64,000 nucleotides of DNA. Origin: an uncultured Bacteroidales bacterium (GTDB taxonomy: Bacteria > Bacteroidota > Bacteroidia > Bacteroidales > Bacteroidaceae). The notes below the pieces were generated by a model that made no database searches, was not told where the DNA came from, and worked only from the letters and a program-made list of their open reading frames with translations. Position numbers and translations under genes: made by a program. Shown here piece after piece: positions 44,665-53,716 of the stretch. The DNA lies in assembly GCA_902788865.1 (NCBI GenBank), contig CADALZ010000001.1:1-64000 (forward strand), given 5' to 3'. Every line of letters starts with the position of its first letter. The stretch's first letter is position 1.

Positions 44665-45972
44665 TCAAAGCGTCAGTTCCACCACGTAGTCTATCTCCTC
44701 TGGTACACAGCCCAACTCCAGCAACAGTCCTTCCTTCGACTTCACCACGTGTACGGGTGTTCCGTCCTTGAAGACCTGTGCTTTCTTCACCTTCACACCT
44801 GTCAGAGGCAGGAAGAGGGCACTGTCTGCCAACTTCATGATATGCACATAGAGCTTATTGTCTTTCTGGGTGGTCACGCCCCAATCATGCGGAGCAACCT
44901 GTCCGCCACGTGTGCCATAGATGGTTTCGCCATACACCTTCAGCCAGTCGCCCATATCCTTAAGGCGTGAGAGGGCCATAGCTGGCAAGCGACCATCTGA
45001 CTGGGGGCCGATATTCAGCAGCAGATTGGCATTCATGCCAGCGGCACGTACCAGCATCTGGATAAGCTGTTCCTTACTCTTATAGTGGGTATCGGTGATG
45101 TTGAAGCCCCAACTGTCGCTCATCGTCTGGCACGACTCCAAAGGCACCGTGTTGCTCACCGTCATACCGCCAGAGTATCCTGCTGTATTCTGCCCTGGAA
45201 GGTCGCGCTCGAAGATCTGGATGTCTTCGCCTGGATTCAAATCCTTATGATGGTTGTTGCCCACCAAGCATGAAGGCTGCAAGCGATGAATCAAAGCATA
45301 TTGCTCCTCCAGCTGCCAGTTGAACGGTGTAGCATCTCCCGCATGGTCCCAAACGCCATCAAACCAGATGGCACCTATAGAACCATAGTTGGTCAGCAGC
45401 TCCGTCAGCTGGTCGTTCATAAACTTATAGTAGCTCTGCCAATTCTGCTGATCAGTAGGTCTGCCCAGCGCACGTCCAGAGCTGCCAATGGGATAATCCA
45501 GTCGGTGCCAATCCAGATGTGAGTAATAGAAGTTCAGCGTGATGCCGTATTTCTCGCAGGCAGCTGCCAGCTCTTTCAACACATCGCGCTTGAAAGGTGT
45601 GGCATCTACGATATTATAGCCATCGCTCACCTTAGAGTGGAACATGGAGAAGCCATCATGGTGGCGTGAGGTGATGGTGATGTACTTCACACCTGCCTCC
45701 TGGAATGCCTTCACCCATTCTTCAGCATCGAAATACTGCGGATAGAAGCCACCAGGCAACTTGGCATACTCCTCATAGTTGATATTGCGATTGTTCATCA
45801 CCCATTCGCCCTGCCCCATCATGGAGTAAACACCCCAATGCAGGAACACACCGAACTTGCGGTCTTGAAACTCCGCACGCGCCTTGAGGTTGGCCTCAGA
45901 CGGCTGATACTGCGCAAATGCCTGCAGAGTCAGCATCAGCAAACCCAGAGTACAAAGTGTCTTTCTAACCAT
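44665..45972 (-). CDS. exported alpha-L-fucosidase, GH29
   Basis: 435 aa from ATG 45972; the frame also offers ATG 45999, but 45972 gives a classical signal peptide (MVRKTLCTLG to AFAQ) and avoids overlap with purA. The GH29 pattern is clear: FLHWGVYSM near the start, ITSRHHDGFSMF, and the nucleophile Asp in GAIWFDGVWDH. Removes terminal alpha-L-fucose from glycans, in the periplasm or on the surface. It follows purA by 13 bp although it has no metabolic link to it. No SusCD pair is nearby. Confidence 0.92.
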   Translation of the reverse strand: MVRKTLCTLGLLMLTLQAFAQYQPSEANLKARAEFQDRKFGVFLHWGVYSMMGQGEWVMNNRNINYEEYAKLPGGFYPQYFDAEEWVKAFQEAGVKYITITSRHHDGFSMFHSKVSDGYNIVDATPFKRDVLKELAAACEKYGITLNFYYSHLDWHRLDYPIGSSGRALGRPTDQQNWQSYYKFMNDQLTELLTNYGSIGAIWFDGVWDHAGDATPFNWQLEEQYALIHRLQPSCLVGNNHHKDLNPGEDIQIFERDLPGQNTAGYSGGMTVSNTVPLESCQTMSDSWGFNITDTHYKSKEQLIQMLVRAAGMNANLLLNIGPQSDGRLPAMALSRLKDMGDWLKVYGETIYGTRGGQVAPHDWGVTTQKDNKLYVHIMKLADSALFLPLTGVKVKKAQVFKDGTPVHVVKSKEGLLLELGCVPEEIDYVVELTL

Positions 45973-45985
45973 AGCCTTCAATCTC

Positions 45986-47257
45986 TTACTCTCCCTCATA
46001 CCTCACGATGGTCTGCTCACGGTCTGGACCTACAGACACAATCTTGATAGGCACTTCCAGCTCATTCTCCAAGAATGACAGATAGGCATTGAACTCCTCT
46101 GGGAATTCGTCCTCGCTCTTCATCTTCGTGAGGTCGGTCTTCCAACCAGGCAGTTCCACATAGACAGGCTCGATGCCCTCATTGATATCAAATGGGAAGT
46201 AGTCTATCTCCTCACCATTTACCTTATAGGCCACACAAGCCTTGATGGTCTCGAAGTCGTCCAGCACATCGCTCTTCATCATGATGAGCTTCGTGACACC
46301 ATCCACCATGATGGCATACTTCAGTGCCACCAAGTCTATCCAGCCACAACGACGCTCACGGCCTGTCACAGCGCCATACTCATGTCCCAGCGCACGGATC
46401 TTGGCTCCTACCTCATCGAAAAGCTCGGTAGGGAATGGGCCTGCGCCCACACGTGTGCAGTAGGCCTTGAAGATGCCATAGACATCTCCTATCTTATTAG
46501 GAGCAATGCCCAAACCTGTGCAGGCTCCTGCGCAGACGGTGCTTGAAGAAGTGACGAAAGGATAAGAGCCAAAGTCCACATCGAGCATAGTGCCCTGGGC
46601 GCCCTCGCAGAGGATAGACTTCCCGTCCTTCAGCAGGTTGTTCACCAGATGCTCACTATCCACCAGTTGGAACTGCTTCAGATACTCTATGCCCTCCATC
46701 CATTTCTTTTCGGCTTCTGCCAAGTCGTAAGCGAAGTCCAAGCTCTTCAGCATCCGCTCATGGCGAGCCTTGGCTGCTGCGTACTTCTGATCGAAGTCCT
46801 TCAGCAGATCGCCCACGCGCAGTCCGTTACGACTGATCTTGTCTGTATAGGTAGGACCGATGCCCTTACCCGTGGTGCCCACCTTGCTCTTGCCTTTGGC
46901 TGCCTCATAGGCAGCATCCAGCAAGCGGTGTGTAGGCAGTATGAGATGCGCTTTCTTAGAAATGACCAAGCGTTTTCTCAGATCGTGTCCTGAGGCAGCC
47001 AGCGCCTCAGCTTCCTCCTTGAACAAGGCAGGATCCAGCACCACGCCATTGCCTATTATGTTGACCTTATCACCCTGGAAGATACCTGAAGGAATGGAAC
47101 GGAGCACATACTTCTGTCCTTCGAACTCCAGTGTATGTCCTGCATTAGGGCCGCCCTGAAAACGTGCCACTACATCATAATTCGGAGTCAACACATCGAC
47201 AACTTTTCCCTTGCCTTCGTCGCCCCACTGTAAACCTAAAAGAATATCGGCTTTCAT
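45986..47257 (-). CDS. purA: adenylosuccinate synthetase
   Basis: 423 aa. GLQWGDEGKGK near 9-19 is the GTP/IMP loop, followed by GGPNAGHT, and GTTGKGIGPTYTDK. Joins IMP and aspartate to adenylosuccinate in AMP synthesis. Its start overlaps the stop of fur by 4 bp (ATGA), and the fucosidase gene follows. Confidence 0.97.
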   Translation of the reverse strand: MKADILLGLQWGDEGKGKVVDVLTPNYDVVARFQGGPNAGHTLEFEGQKYVLRSIPSGIFQGDKVNIIGNGVVLDPALFKEEAEALAASGHDLRKRLVISKKAHLILPTHRLLDAAYEAAKGKSKVGTTGKGIGPTYTDKISRNGLRVGDLLKDFDQKYAAAKARHERMLKSLDFAYDLAEAEKKWMEGIEYLKQFQLVDSEHLVNNLLKDGKSILCEGAQGTMLDVDFGSYPFVTSSSTVCAGACTGLGIAPNKIGDVYGIFKAYCTRVGAGPFPTELFDEVGAKIRALGHEYGAVTGRERRCGWIDLVALKYAIMVDGVTKLIMMKSDVLDDFETIKACVAYKVNGEEIDYFPFDINEGIEPVYVELPGWKTDLTKMKSEDEFPEEFNAYLSFLENELEVPIKIVSVGPDREQTIVRYEGE

Positions 47258-47742
47258 TTCTTATTAGTTAAAAGTTTATTGTTCAACTTACGTTTATTGA
47301 CTCTTTCGCACTTGCTGCAGAGTCCATACATATAGAGAGAATAGTGCGACATATTGAAGCGTCCCAAGCGGGTGTGCTCTATGTCGTGCTGCAATTCTTC
47401 ATTCTGAAACTCGGTCACCTTGCCACACTGCGTGCAGATGAGGTGGTGATGCGTCTCGCGGTTGTAGCACTTCTCATACTGAGAGGCTGCGCCAAACTGG
47501 TGCTTGATGACCAGATTGGCATCCATCAGCAAGACGATGGTGTTGTAGAGCGTAGCCCTGCTCACGCGGAAGTTTTCTTTCTCCTCCATCAGTGTGTAGA
47601 GGGTGTCGATATCAAAATGCCCATCCAAGCTATAGATGGTATCTAAGATCGCAAAGCGCTCTGGCGTCTTGCGGTGCCCATGTGCTTTCAGATACTCTGT
47701 GAATATCTGCTTCACCGTTTCTCTCACACTTTTATTATCCAT
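47254..47742 (-). CDS. fur: Fur-family transcriptional regulator
   Basis: 162 aa. Winged helix in residues 1-85 (RKTPERFAILDTIY, then RVSRATLYNTIVLL), then the HHHLICTQCGKV metal/dimer region and a second CSKC near 139-142, giving the two-CxxC structural zinc site. Could be Fur, Zur or PerR; the metal cannot be fixed by eye. The gene overlaps purA by 4 bp, so iron or zinc status may influence purine synthesis genes if they share the transcript. Confidence 0.9.
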   Translation of the reverse strand: MDNKSVRETVKQIFTEYLKAHGHRKTPERFAILDTIYSLDGHFDIDTLYTLMEEKENFRVSRATLYNTIVLLMDANLVIKHQFGAASQYEKCYNRETHHHLICTQCGKVTEFQNEELQHDIEHTRLGRFNMSHYSLYMYGLCSKCERVNKRKLNNKLLTNKK

Positions 47743-47773
47743 CTCCTTACCTTATTTAATTGTTACCACCTTA

Positions 47774-47781
47774 CAAAGATA
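47774..47781 (-). promoter_or_regulatory. -7 box of fur-purA-fucosidase
   Basis: Minus-strand TATCTTTG, perfect TAnnTTTG, 32 nt before the fur ATG. No clear -33 TTTG. No obvious Fur-box palindrome overlaps it. Confidence 0.5.
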
Positions 47782-47818
47782 ATTCTTTTTTACTAAAGTC
47801 CTTACGACTTTCGATATT

Positions 47819-48481
47819 TTATTCAGATACGAGGTTTCTCACCCATGCATAGAGGGCTTTTCCTTGCTCTGAAGTGCTGTCTTTCAGGGAGTCGGTCTTT
47901 CGGCAGAGCCTGAAGGCGTGTTCTTCCGAATAAGCAGCATATTTCATCAGCGCACGGAGCACGGAGGTGCGCACATTGTAGGACCCAGAGAGGAAAGCCG
48001 TCAGGGCCTGATCCAGAAACTCGTTCTCCGAGCGTTCGTCCATATTGCCCTTGCGCGTGAGCAGACGGGCTATGAGCAGAAAACCACATACCTGTCTGAA
48101 CTCTGCCTCCGAGGATATCCACTGGAAGGAAAGCTGTGGGGCATAGTCCAAGTGCTGGAAGAGGTTCATCACCGTGAGCTCTGCTATCTCCATCGTGCGG
48201 ATATCGTCCACCCAGATGTCTGCTATCTCTGGATAGAAGGTGTCTAGGGGTTGGATCAGCGCTGCCAAGATCTTAGACTCACGAATGTCTTCTTTCCACA
48301 ACTCCCCAGCCAACTGGTGGTTTTTCTCATAGCTGGCAGCGAGTTGCTTGAGTCTGGGCAGCTCCACGCCGAAGTTCACCTTATAGTCCAGTCCTTTATC
48401 GCGCATGCTGGCACTGGTGGCTCCGTTCATCAGCCTCCGCAGTTCCTGCTTTATCTCCCGTATCTGTTCCCTTATCTCCAT
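47819..48481 (-). CDS. AlkD-like DNA alkylation repair protein (HEAT-repeat)
   Basis: 220 aa from ATG 48481; the frame extends to 48499 into AT-rich repeat. Helical throughout, with the pattern of DNA alkylation repair (AlkC/AlkD) proteins: KVNFGVELPRLKQLA, ESKILAALIQP, and IWVDDIRTMEIAEL. Such proteins excise alkylated purines, though this family branch may lack the catalytic Asp, and I cannot verify it. Neighbours do not suggest a pathway. Confidence 0.7.
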   Translation of the reverse strand: MEIREQIREIKQELRRLMNGATSASMRDKGLDYKVNFGVELPRLKQLAASYEKNHQLAGELWKEDIRESKILAALIQPLDTFYPEIADIWVDDIRTMEIAELTVMNLFQHLDYAPQLSFQWISSEAEFRQVCGFLLIARLLTRKGNMDERSENEFLDQALTAFLSGSYNVRTSVLRALMKYAAYSEEHAFRLCRKTDSLKDSTSEQGKALYAWVRNLVSE

Positions 48482-48502
48482 ATAATTCTCAATCCTCAAT
48501 CC

Positions 48503-48573
48503 TCAATGTTTAATGTTTAACGTTTAATGTTTAATGTTTAACGTTTAATGTTTAATGTTTAATGTTTAACGTT
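48503..48573. repeat. heptanucleotide tandem repeat TTTAATG/TTTAACG
   Basis: About nine to ten 7-bp units in a row. The right end encodes the last residues and stop of the dipeptidyl peptidase III-like gene. The repeat fills the whole gap to the AlkD-like gene. Length variation would change spacing and possibly the C-terminus. Confidence 0.9.
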
Positions 48574-50600
48574 GAGTAGTCACGGCTATAGCGCAGCATC
48601 TGCTCTGGATAAGTTTCGTCATAGCTCACAGTCACATCGGTGATATTTCCCTCTGCGTCTGTCACAACCTCATACTTAGGATTCAAGAAGCCCTTGTAGG
48701 GAGCCAGATTCAGCTTGGCGTAGCGCTCCAAGATCTCCTGATGGAGCACTGGATCCACCTTCACGCCATAGTCCTCTACCAGTCGGCGGGCAGCCTCAAA
48801 GTCGCCCTCGCTCTTGATGCGCTGCACCTCTGCCAGCAGTTCGCCGAAGAGGTCGTGCAGCTTCTCGTAGTCGTTGATCTGCACGTAGGTCTTACCATCG
48901 CGCTTCACCAGTTCCACCACATTGTCTTTCTTGCCATGCTCGTAGGCCCAGTGGGCGATGAAAGAGCGATTGCGCATGTGTGCCTCCTCGATATTCTTGC
49001 CTGGCTCTATGCGCACCAACTGCGTCATCAGGCCATTCATCATATAGGTATAGTACTGCGCCTTATAGGCATCCAGGTTTGGCGTAAGTCCCAGATCTAC
49101 AAGTTTCTGATTGGCTACGTAGTAGAGGCCGAAGAGGTCTGCCCTACCCTCCTCGATGGTAGAGCCGTAGGCCTTCAGTGCATCGGGATCAACGCCTGGG
49201 AGCAACTTGCCAGAGGCGTGTCCCAGACATTCGTGCAGGTCGGTATGCAGTTCATCGGTGGTATCAGCGTACTTATTGATAAGGTCCAGCTCCGTCTGCC
49301 CTATGACGAACTCCTCATTGAAGCCATTGCCGTGGGCAGCTTTGTTGTAGGCATCTGTCACATTGCCTATGGTCACGCTCTTAGAACCATGCTGAGCGCG
49401 CACCCAGTTGCTATTCGGGAGGTTGATGCCGATGGCTGTAGCTGGATAGAGGTCGCCTGCCAAGATAGCAGCGGTGATGACTTTTGCAGACACGCCCTTG
49501 ACGTTCTCTTTCTTGAAACGCGCATCCACAGGCGAATTGTCTTCAAACCACTGGGCATTGCTACTGATGGTCTCTGTGCGACGGGTGGCCTGCATATCCT
49601 TGAAGTTCACCAGCGCTTCCCAACTGCCCTTCATTCCCAGCGGGTCGGTATAGGTCTCTGTGAATCCGTTCACGAAGTCCACCTGTGAGTCCAGATCCTT
49701 TACCCAAGCTATGGCATAGTCGTCAAAGGTCTTCAGACTGCCCGTCTGGTAGAACTCGATGAGTTTCTTGATCACCTCTTCCTGCTCTGGCGTCTCGGCC
49801 ACGGTCTGTGCCTTCTCCAGCCAGTAGATGATTTTCTCTATGGCAGGGCTGTAGAGTCCGCCCACCTTATATATATCTTCCACTATCTTGCCATCACGCT
49901 TCACCAGCTTGCTGTTCAGGCCGTAGGAGATGGGAGCCTCATCCTTCGGGTCTTTCATCTGGTTGTAGAAGTCCTCGGCTTCTTGCTGCGTTACACCTTC
50001 GTAGAAGTTGGCAGCAGAGGTCAGTATCAGGTCCTCACCATCGGCTTGGTTGGTGCGCATCTTCATGATAGAGGGGTCGAACATCACGGGGCAAATCTCA
50101 TCCAGCAGGGAATCAACCGTCTGACCGTCTTTCAGGGGCAACTTGCTGGCATCCAAGCTCTTCACGGCCTCGCGGAAGAATGTTTCGGCAAAGCCTGGCA
50201 CGAATTTCTCACTGCCATAGTGGTGGTGAATGCCACTGGAGAACCACACGCGCTTGAGGTAGAGTTCCAGGGCCTTGAAATCGGCACTCTCTCTATTGCC
50301 CTGCCAGTCGGTATAGATCGCTTCGAGCGTGCGACTGATGACAAGGTTGTACTTTCCGTTCTGGTCGTAGAAGATGTCACGCCCATAGAGGGCAGCTTCT
50401 GTGAGGTAATAGACCAATTTCTTCTGTTGGAGCGACAGCTTCTCGAAGTCTGTCACCTTGTAACGAAGTATCTGTAAATCAGCAAAATGTTCCACGTTGT
50501 AAAAATTATAGTTAACCGTATCACTTGTATTCTCTTGTTTCGTGCCGCAAGCTGTCAGCATCGTCAGCGCGGCAAACACGCATAGTAATTTCTTCTTCAT
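48552..50600 (-). CDS. dipeptidyl peptidase III-like (M49) lipoprotein
   Basis: 682 aa from ATG 50600. A lipoprotein signal ends at MLTAC with Cys18, so it is anchored in the envelope. Zinc motif HECLGH near 456-461 (canonical M49 is HELLGH) and EEGRADL near 482 supplies the Glu ligand. M49 enzymes release dipeptides from the N-terminus of oligopeptides. The final residues TLNIKH are encoded by the heptanucleotide repeat. Alternative start ATG 50606 is possible. Confidence 0.85.
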   Translation of the reverse strand: MKKKLLCVFAALTMLTACGTKQENTSDTVNYNFYNVEHFADLQILRYKVTDFEKLSLQQKKLVYYLTEAALYGRDIFYDQNGKYNLVISRTLEAIYTDWQGNRESADFKALELYLKRVWFSSGIHHHYGSEKFVPGFAETFFREAVKSLDASKLPLKDGQTVDSLLDEICPVMFDPSIMKMRTNQADGEDLILTSAANFYEGVTQQEAEDFYNQMKDPKDEAPISYGLNSKLVKRDGKIVEDIYKVGGLYSPAIEKIIYWLEKAQTVAETPEQEEVIKKLIEFYQTGSLKTFDDYAIAWVKDLDSQVDFVNGFTETYTDPLGMKGSWEALVNFKDMQATRRTETISSNAQWFEDNSPVDARFKKENVKGVSAKVITAAILAGDLYPATAIGINLPNSNWVRAQHGSKSVTIGNVTDAYNKAAHGNGFNEEFVIGQTELDLINKYADTTDELHTDLHECLGHASGKLLPGVDPDALKAYGSTIEEGRADLFGLYYVANQKLVDLGLTPNLDAYKAQYYTYMMNGLMTQLVRIEPGKNIEEAHMRNRSFIAHWAYEHGKKDNVVELVKRDGKTYVQINDYEKLHDLFGELLAEVQRIKSEGDFEAARRLVEDYGVKVDPVLHQEILERYAKLNLAPYKGFLNPKYEVVTDAEGNITDVTVSYDETYPEQMLRYSRDYSTLNIKH

Positions 50601-50771
50601 ACTCATTCTAATTAAAAAGCGTACAAAAATAACAAAAAAAAGACGTTCCAACAAATATTAGGGAACTATCTTCGTTTATATTTGCAAGATGCAGAGAAAC
50701 AGGGAGGCAGGGAGAGGGAACGTCCTCTGCATAGGAATATGCGTGACTATGTGCCTACCCTCACCTAACCA

Positions 50772-50787
50772 CCCCCAAGGGGGAGGG
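50772..50787. repeat. G/C-rich intergenic palindrome, copy 3
   Basis: CCCCCAAGGGGGAGGG between the divergent DPP III-like promoter region and the OmpH terminator; related to 4-22 and 10970-10987, preceded by CCTAACC as in the first copy's GGTTAGG. Confidence 0.55.
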
Positions 50788-50789
50788 AT

Positions 50790-50830
50790 AAAAAAACAAA
50801 ATAAGGTATGGTCCGAGGCCCATACCTTAT
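50790..50830 (-). terminator. terminator of the OmpH-like gene
   Basis: Minus strand: ATAAGGTATGG (11 bp) pairs with CCATACCTTAT around an 8-nt loop, followed by TTTGTTTTTTT. Confidence 0.88.
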
Positions 50831-50852
50831 TTATTATTAGCTATAGCAAAGA

Positions 50853-51458
50853 TTATTTCGCTGGGGCAGAGTAGCGAGCGTTCAGACCCTCTACTACCTC
50901 CAAGGTGATGTCGAAAGCCTGATCGGCATAGAGCAGATTGTCAAGACCTGTGTTGGTGAACACGAAGTTGTAGCCCTTGGTCTTGATGTAGTCCTTCATG
51001 AACGACTTGATAGAATCGTTCAGCTGGATGCTGTTCTGTTCCTGCTCAGTGGCCAGCTCGGTCTGCAGCTTGTCGCTCAGTGTCTGCAGATCCTGCTGCA
51101 GCTTCACTATGCGGTTGTACTCCTGCTGAGCACGCTCCTGAGAAGCGAAGGCATTGTTCTGGTACTTGTTCTCGAACTCGCTCTGCTGTGTTTCCAGCTC
51201 ACGCGACTTCTGGTTGAGCGTTGCTCTCACATTCTCGCTCTTCTTGATCATTGCCTCATTGAGATCTACGCAGAAGTTATACTTTGCCAGCAAGGTATCT
51301 ACATCTACATAAGCCACCTTCAGGCCGCTGAGGGTACCAGCACTTGCAGCTGCTTCACTGGCAGCAGGAGCAGGGGCATTGCCTGCACACTGTGCGAAAA
51401 ACAGCACTACTGCCACAGCAGCCAAACTCATAAATAGTTTGTTTAAACTCTTCATCAT
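50853..51458 (-). CDS. OmpH/Skp-family envelope protein, putative lipoprotein
   Basis: 201 aa. The signal ends at FFAQC, Cys24 being the probable lipidated residue, followed by an Ala/Pro linker. Residues 60-140 form a long coiled coil (QSEFENKYQNNAF, EYNRIVKLQQDLQ) typical of Skp/OmpH, and the C-terminal YNFVFTNTGLDNLLY strand is the OmpH end motif. Skp binds unfolded outer-membrane proteins in the periplasm. It lies 55 bp after the 73-aa gene and carries a strong terminator. Confidence 0.88.
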   Translation of the reverse strand: MMKSLNKLFMSLAAVAVVLFFAQCAGNAPAPAASEAAASAGTLSGLKVAYVDVDTLLAKYNFCVDLNEAMIKKSENVRATLNQKSRELETQQSEFENKYQNNAFASQERAQQEYNRIVKLQQDLQTLSDKLQTELATEQEQNSIQLNDSIKSFMKDYIKTKGYNFVFTNTGLDNLLYADQAFDITLEVVEGLNARYSAPAK

Positions 51459-51513
51459 TTTTTGTTTTATAGTTTTACTTTTAATTTATTTTATTCATCA
51501 CGTAACCGCATGC

Positions 51514-51735
51514 TCAATCGACGGACTTCAGAATCTCGTCCACCGCAAAGGGCGACTTGCGCTGCGCTGCCTTATCCTGGCTCTCCACACAGCCTATGCC
51601 CCGCTTATACATCTCCTTATTTCCACTGACATGGATGTGCGGGAAGCGCTTATTTTTGAAAAAAAATATCCTCACGCCTAAAAGTGCCACACTTATAGCA
51701 ACAATTAACAGTGTTATAACGAGTAATTTCAGCAT
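51514..51735 (-). CDS. small single-TM protein, conserved-type hypothetical
   Basis: 73 aa. One membrane segment at 3-23, followed by FFFKNKRFPHIHVSGNKEM and a short cytoplasmic or periplasmic tail with one CVES. I do not recognise the family, though short proteins of this look are frequent in Bacteroidales. A -7 box TATATTTG (51797-51804) lies about 60 nt upstream. Likely co-transcribed with the OmpH-like gene (55-bp gap), suggesting an envelope role. Confidence 0.6.
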   Translation of the reverse strand: MLKLLVITLLIVAISVALLGVRIFFFKNKRFPHIHVSGNKEMYKRGIGCVESQDKAAQRKSPFAVDEILKSVD

Positions 51736-51820
51736 TTTCTTTTAAATTTGCAGTCAAGAAGGCAATGCTTGCGCCTGCCTTCATCAAAATTCGGTGCAAA
51801 TATAGATAATATTTTTTAAT

Positions 51821-53281
51821 ATGGAAAAGAAAGATTTAAAACCTGCTGGCGTTTTCAGATATTTTGACGAAATCTGCCAAGTTCCCCGCCCTTCGAAGCA
51901 CGAAGAGCAGATAATTGCTTATTTACAAGAGTTCGGAAAGAAGCATGGCATAGAGACACATACTGACGAGTGTGGCAATGTGCTGATGCGTAAGCCTGCC
52001 ACCCCTGGCATGGAGAACAAGATGACCGTGGCGCTGCAAAGCCACATGGACATGGTGTGTGATAAGCGCAAAGAGGTGGAGCACGACTTCATGAAAGATC
52101 CTATCGAAACCGAGATAAAGGGCGACTGGCTGTGGGCTAAGGGTACCACACTGGGAGCCGACAATGGCATCGGCGTGGCTTCAGAGTTGGCCATCCTGAC
52201 AGACGACACTATAGAGCACGGCCCTTTGGAGTGCCTCTTCACCCGCGATGAGGAGACGGGTCTCACGGGAGCGTTTGCCCTCAAGCCTGGTTTCCTGAAT
52301 GCCGACATCCTGCTGAACCTCGACTCTGAGGATGAGGGACAGATTTTCATCGGATGTGCTGGTGGCGTAGATACGGTGGGCGAATGGACCTACACGGAAA
52401 TTCCTGTGCCTGCCGATTACTACACGGCTCGCGTGGAGGTGAAGGGACTGCTGGGCGGACACTCTGGAGGTGACATCCACCTGCAACGTGCCTGCGCCAA
52501 CAAGATTCTCTGTCGCTACCTGACTAAGATTGCGAAGCAGACAGACTTGATGCTCTGCGAGATAGACGGCGGAAACCTGCGCAATGCCATCGCTGCTACT
52601 GCACATGCGGTGATTGCCGTTCCTGCTGAAGACAAGCACCTTCTGAGCACTACGCTCAACATCTTCTGCGCAGAGGCAAAGGCTGAGTTTGACGTTTCTG
52701 ATCCTGGACTGGAGATGCAACTTCACACAGAGGAGTATCGCCAGACGGCCATCGACCGTGAGACTACCTGCCACCTGCTGCAAACCATCTATGCACTGCC
52801 TCATGGCGTGATGGCTATGAGCCAAGATGTGGAAGGACTGGTGGAGACATCGACCAACTTGGCTTCTGTGAAGATGCAGCCCGACCATAAGATAGTGATT
52901 TGTACCAGCCAGCGCAGCTCTACCAACTCCAGCAAGGAAGACATAGCCACGATGGTAGAGACCGTGATGCTGATGGGTGGCGCTAAGGTGGCACACTCTG
53001 ATGGGTATCCTGGCTGGAAGCCCAACCCACACTCTGCTATCCTGAAGACAGCGCGTGAGTCTTATGTTCGTCTCTTTGGCAAGGAGCCTCTGGTGCTGGC
53101 TATCCATGCTGGCTTGGAGTGCGGCCTGTTCTCGGATAAGTACCCTGGTCTCGACATGATTTCGTTCGGCCCTACGCTGCGTGACGTGCATACGCCAAAT
53201 GAACGCATGGAGATCCCAACCGTAGAACTGTTCTGGAAGCATTTGCTCGACATTCTGTCTAATATTCCAGAGAAAAAATAA
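51821..53281 (+). CDS. pepD: aminoacyl-histidine dipeptidase (M20C)
   Basis: 486 aa. Metal-binding motifs HMDMVCDK near 76-83 and GADNGIGVA near 115-123, EDEETG-like catalytic Glu in RDEETGLTGA near 147, and the C-terminal AIHAGLECGLF. This is the PepD (carnosinase-like) family that cleaves Xaa-His and other dipeptides. No signal peptide, so cytoplasmic. It starts 16 nt after an AT-rich leader. Monocistronic; MITE-like element B follows. Confidence 0.93.
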   Translation: MEKKDLKPAGVFRYFDEICQVPRPSKHEEQIIAYLQEFGKKHGIETHTDECGNVLMRKPATPGMENKMTVALQSHMDMVCDKRKEVEHDFMKDPIETEIKGDWLWAKGTTLGADNGIGVASELAILTDDTIEHGPLECLFTRDEETGLTGAFALKPGFLNADILLNLDSEDEGQIFIGCAGGVDTVGEWTYTEIPVPADYYTARVEVKGLLGGHSGGDIHLQRACANKILCRYLTKIAKQTDLMLCEIDGGNLRNAIAATAHAVIAVPAEDKHLLSTTLNIFCAEAKAEFDVSDPGLEMQLHTEEYRQTAIDRETTCHLLQTIYALPHGVMAMSQDVEGLVETSTNLASVKMQPDHKIVICTSQRSSTNSSKEDIATMVETVMLMGGAKVAHSDGYPGWKPNPHSAILKTARESYVRLFGKEPLVLAIHAGLECGLFSDKYPGLDMISFGPTLRDVHTPNERMEIPTVELFWKHLLDILSNIPEKK

Positions 53282-53716
53282 TACGACTACGTCGTAATAT
53301 TAATAATTAAAGTTTCGTAAGTGATGCTAACGTCAAGTGATATAATGCCCCAGAGGGGCTTAATATGGTAGCCAGTCATGTCAATGGCTGGATAAATAGC
53401 GGCCATTGAATGCGTGCCTTTAGGTACGAAACCCCAGATTTGTTGCGTACCTACGGCACGCTGTCTCTCTATAGCATCCCATAGCCAGCCATTGGCATGG
53501 CTGGCTACCATATAAGATGCCTACGGCATCATCTTTTTGGCATATTTGCATTTTTTAATGTTTTAATTTTACGGCGTAGCCGTATATGTCCCTACGGCAT
53601 CACTTGCGAAACTTGAACTATAAAGATTAAATAATTAAAAGAGCTTTGGTTTTTAGTTTAAACTAAACGGAGCCTATTCGATAAATTCGTGTAATTCGTG
53701 GTTAAAACAGATTAGG
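53282..53716. other. gene-free stretch filled by MITE-like element B
   Basis: Mostly element B (53310-53614), preceded by the short palindrome ATACGACTACGTCGTAAT and followed by AATTCGTGTAATTCGTGG just before the next gene. A minus-strand 74-codon open frame (53287-53511) lies in the repeat and is judged spurious. Confidence 0.7.
53310..53614. mobile_element. MITE-like element B with terminal inverted repeats
   Basis: About 305 bp. Ends: AAGTTTCGTAAGTGATGC on the left and GCATCACTTGCGAAACTT on the right. The core, from GGTAGCCAGTCATG to CATGGCTGGCTACC, is nearly identical to element A. The CCCCAGAGGGGCTTAATA block is on the left here and on the right (as its complement) in element A, so arms are swapped. 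A 60-nt AT-rich insertion with TTTACGGCGTAGCCGTAT is specific to B. No transposase. Confidence 0.75.

Noticed and set aside
53287..53511. 74-codon open frame in the MITE-like element
   Set aside because: Lies within repeat B; its similarity to the frame at 18827-19015 reflects the repeat and not a gene.
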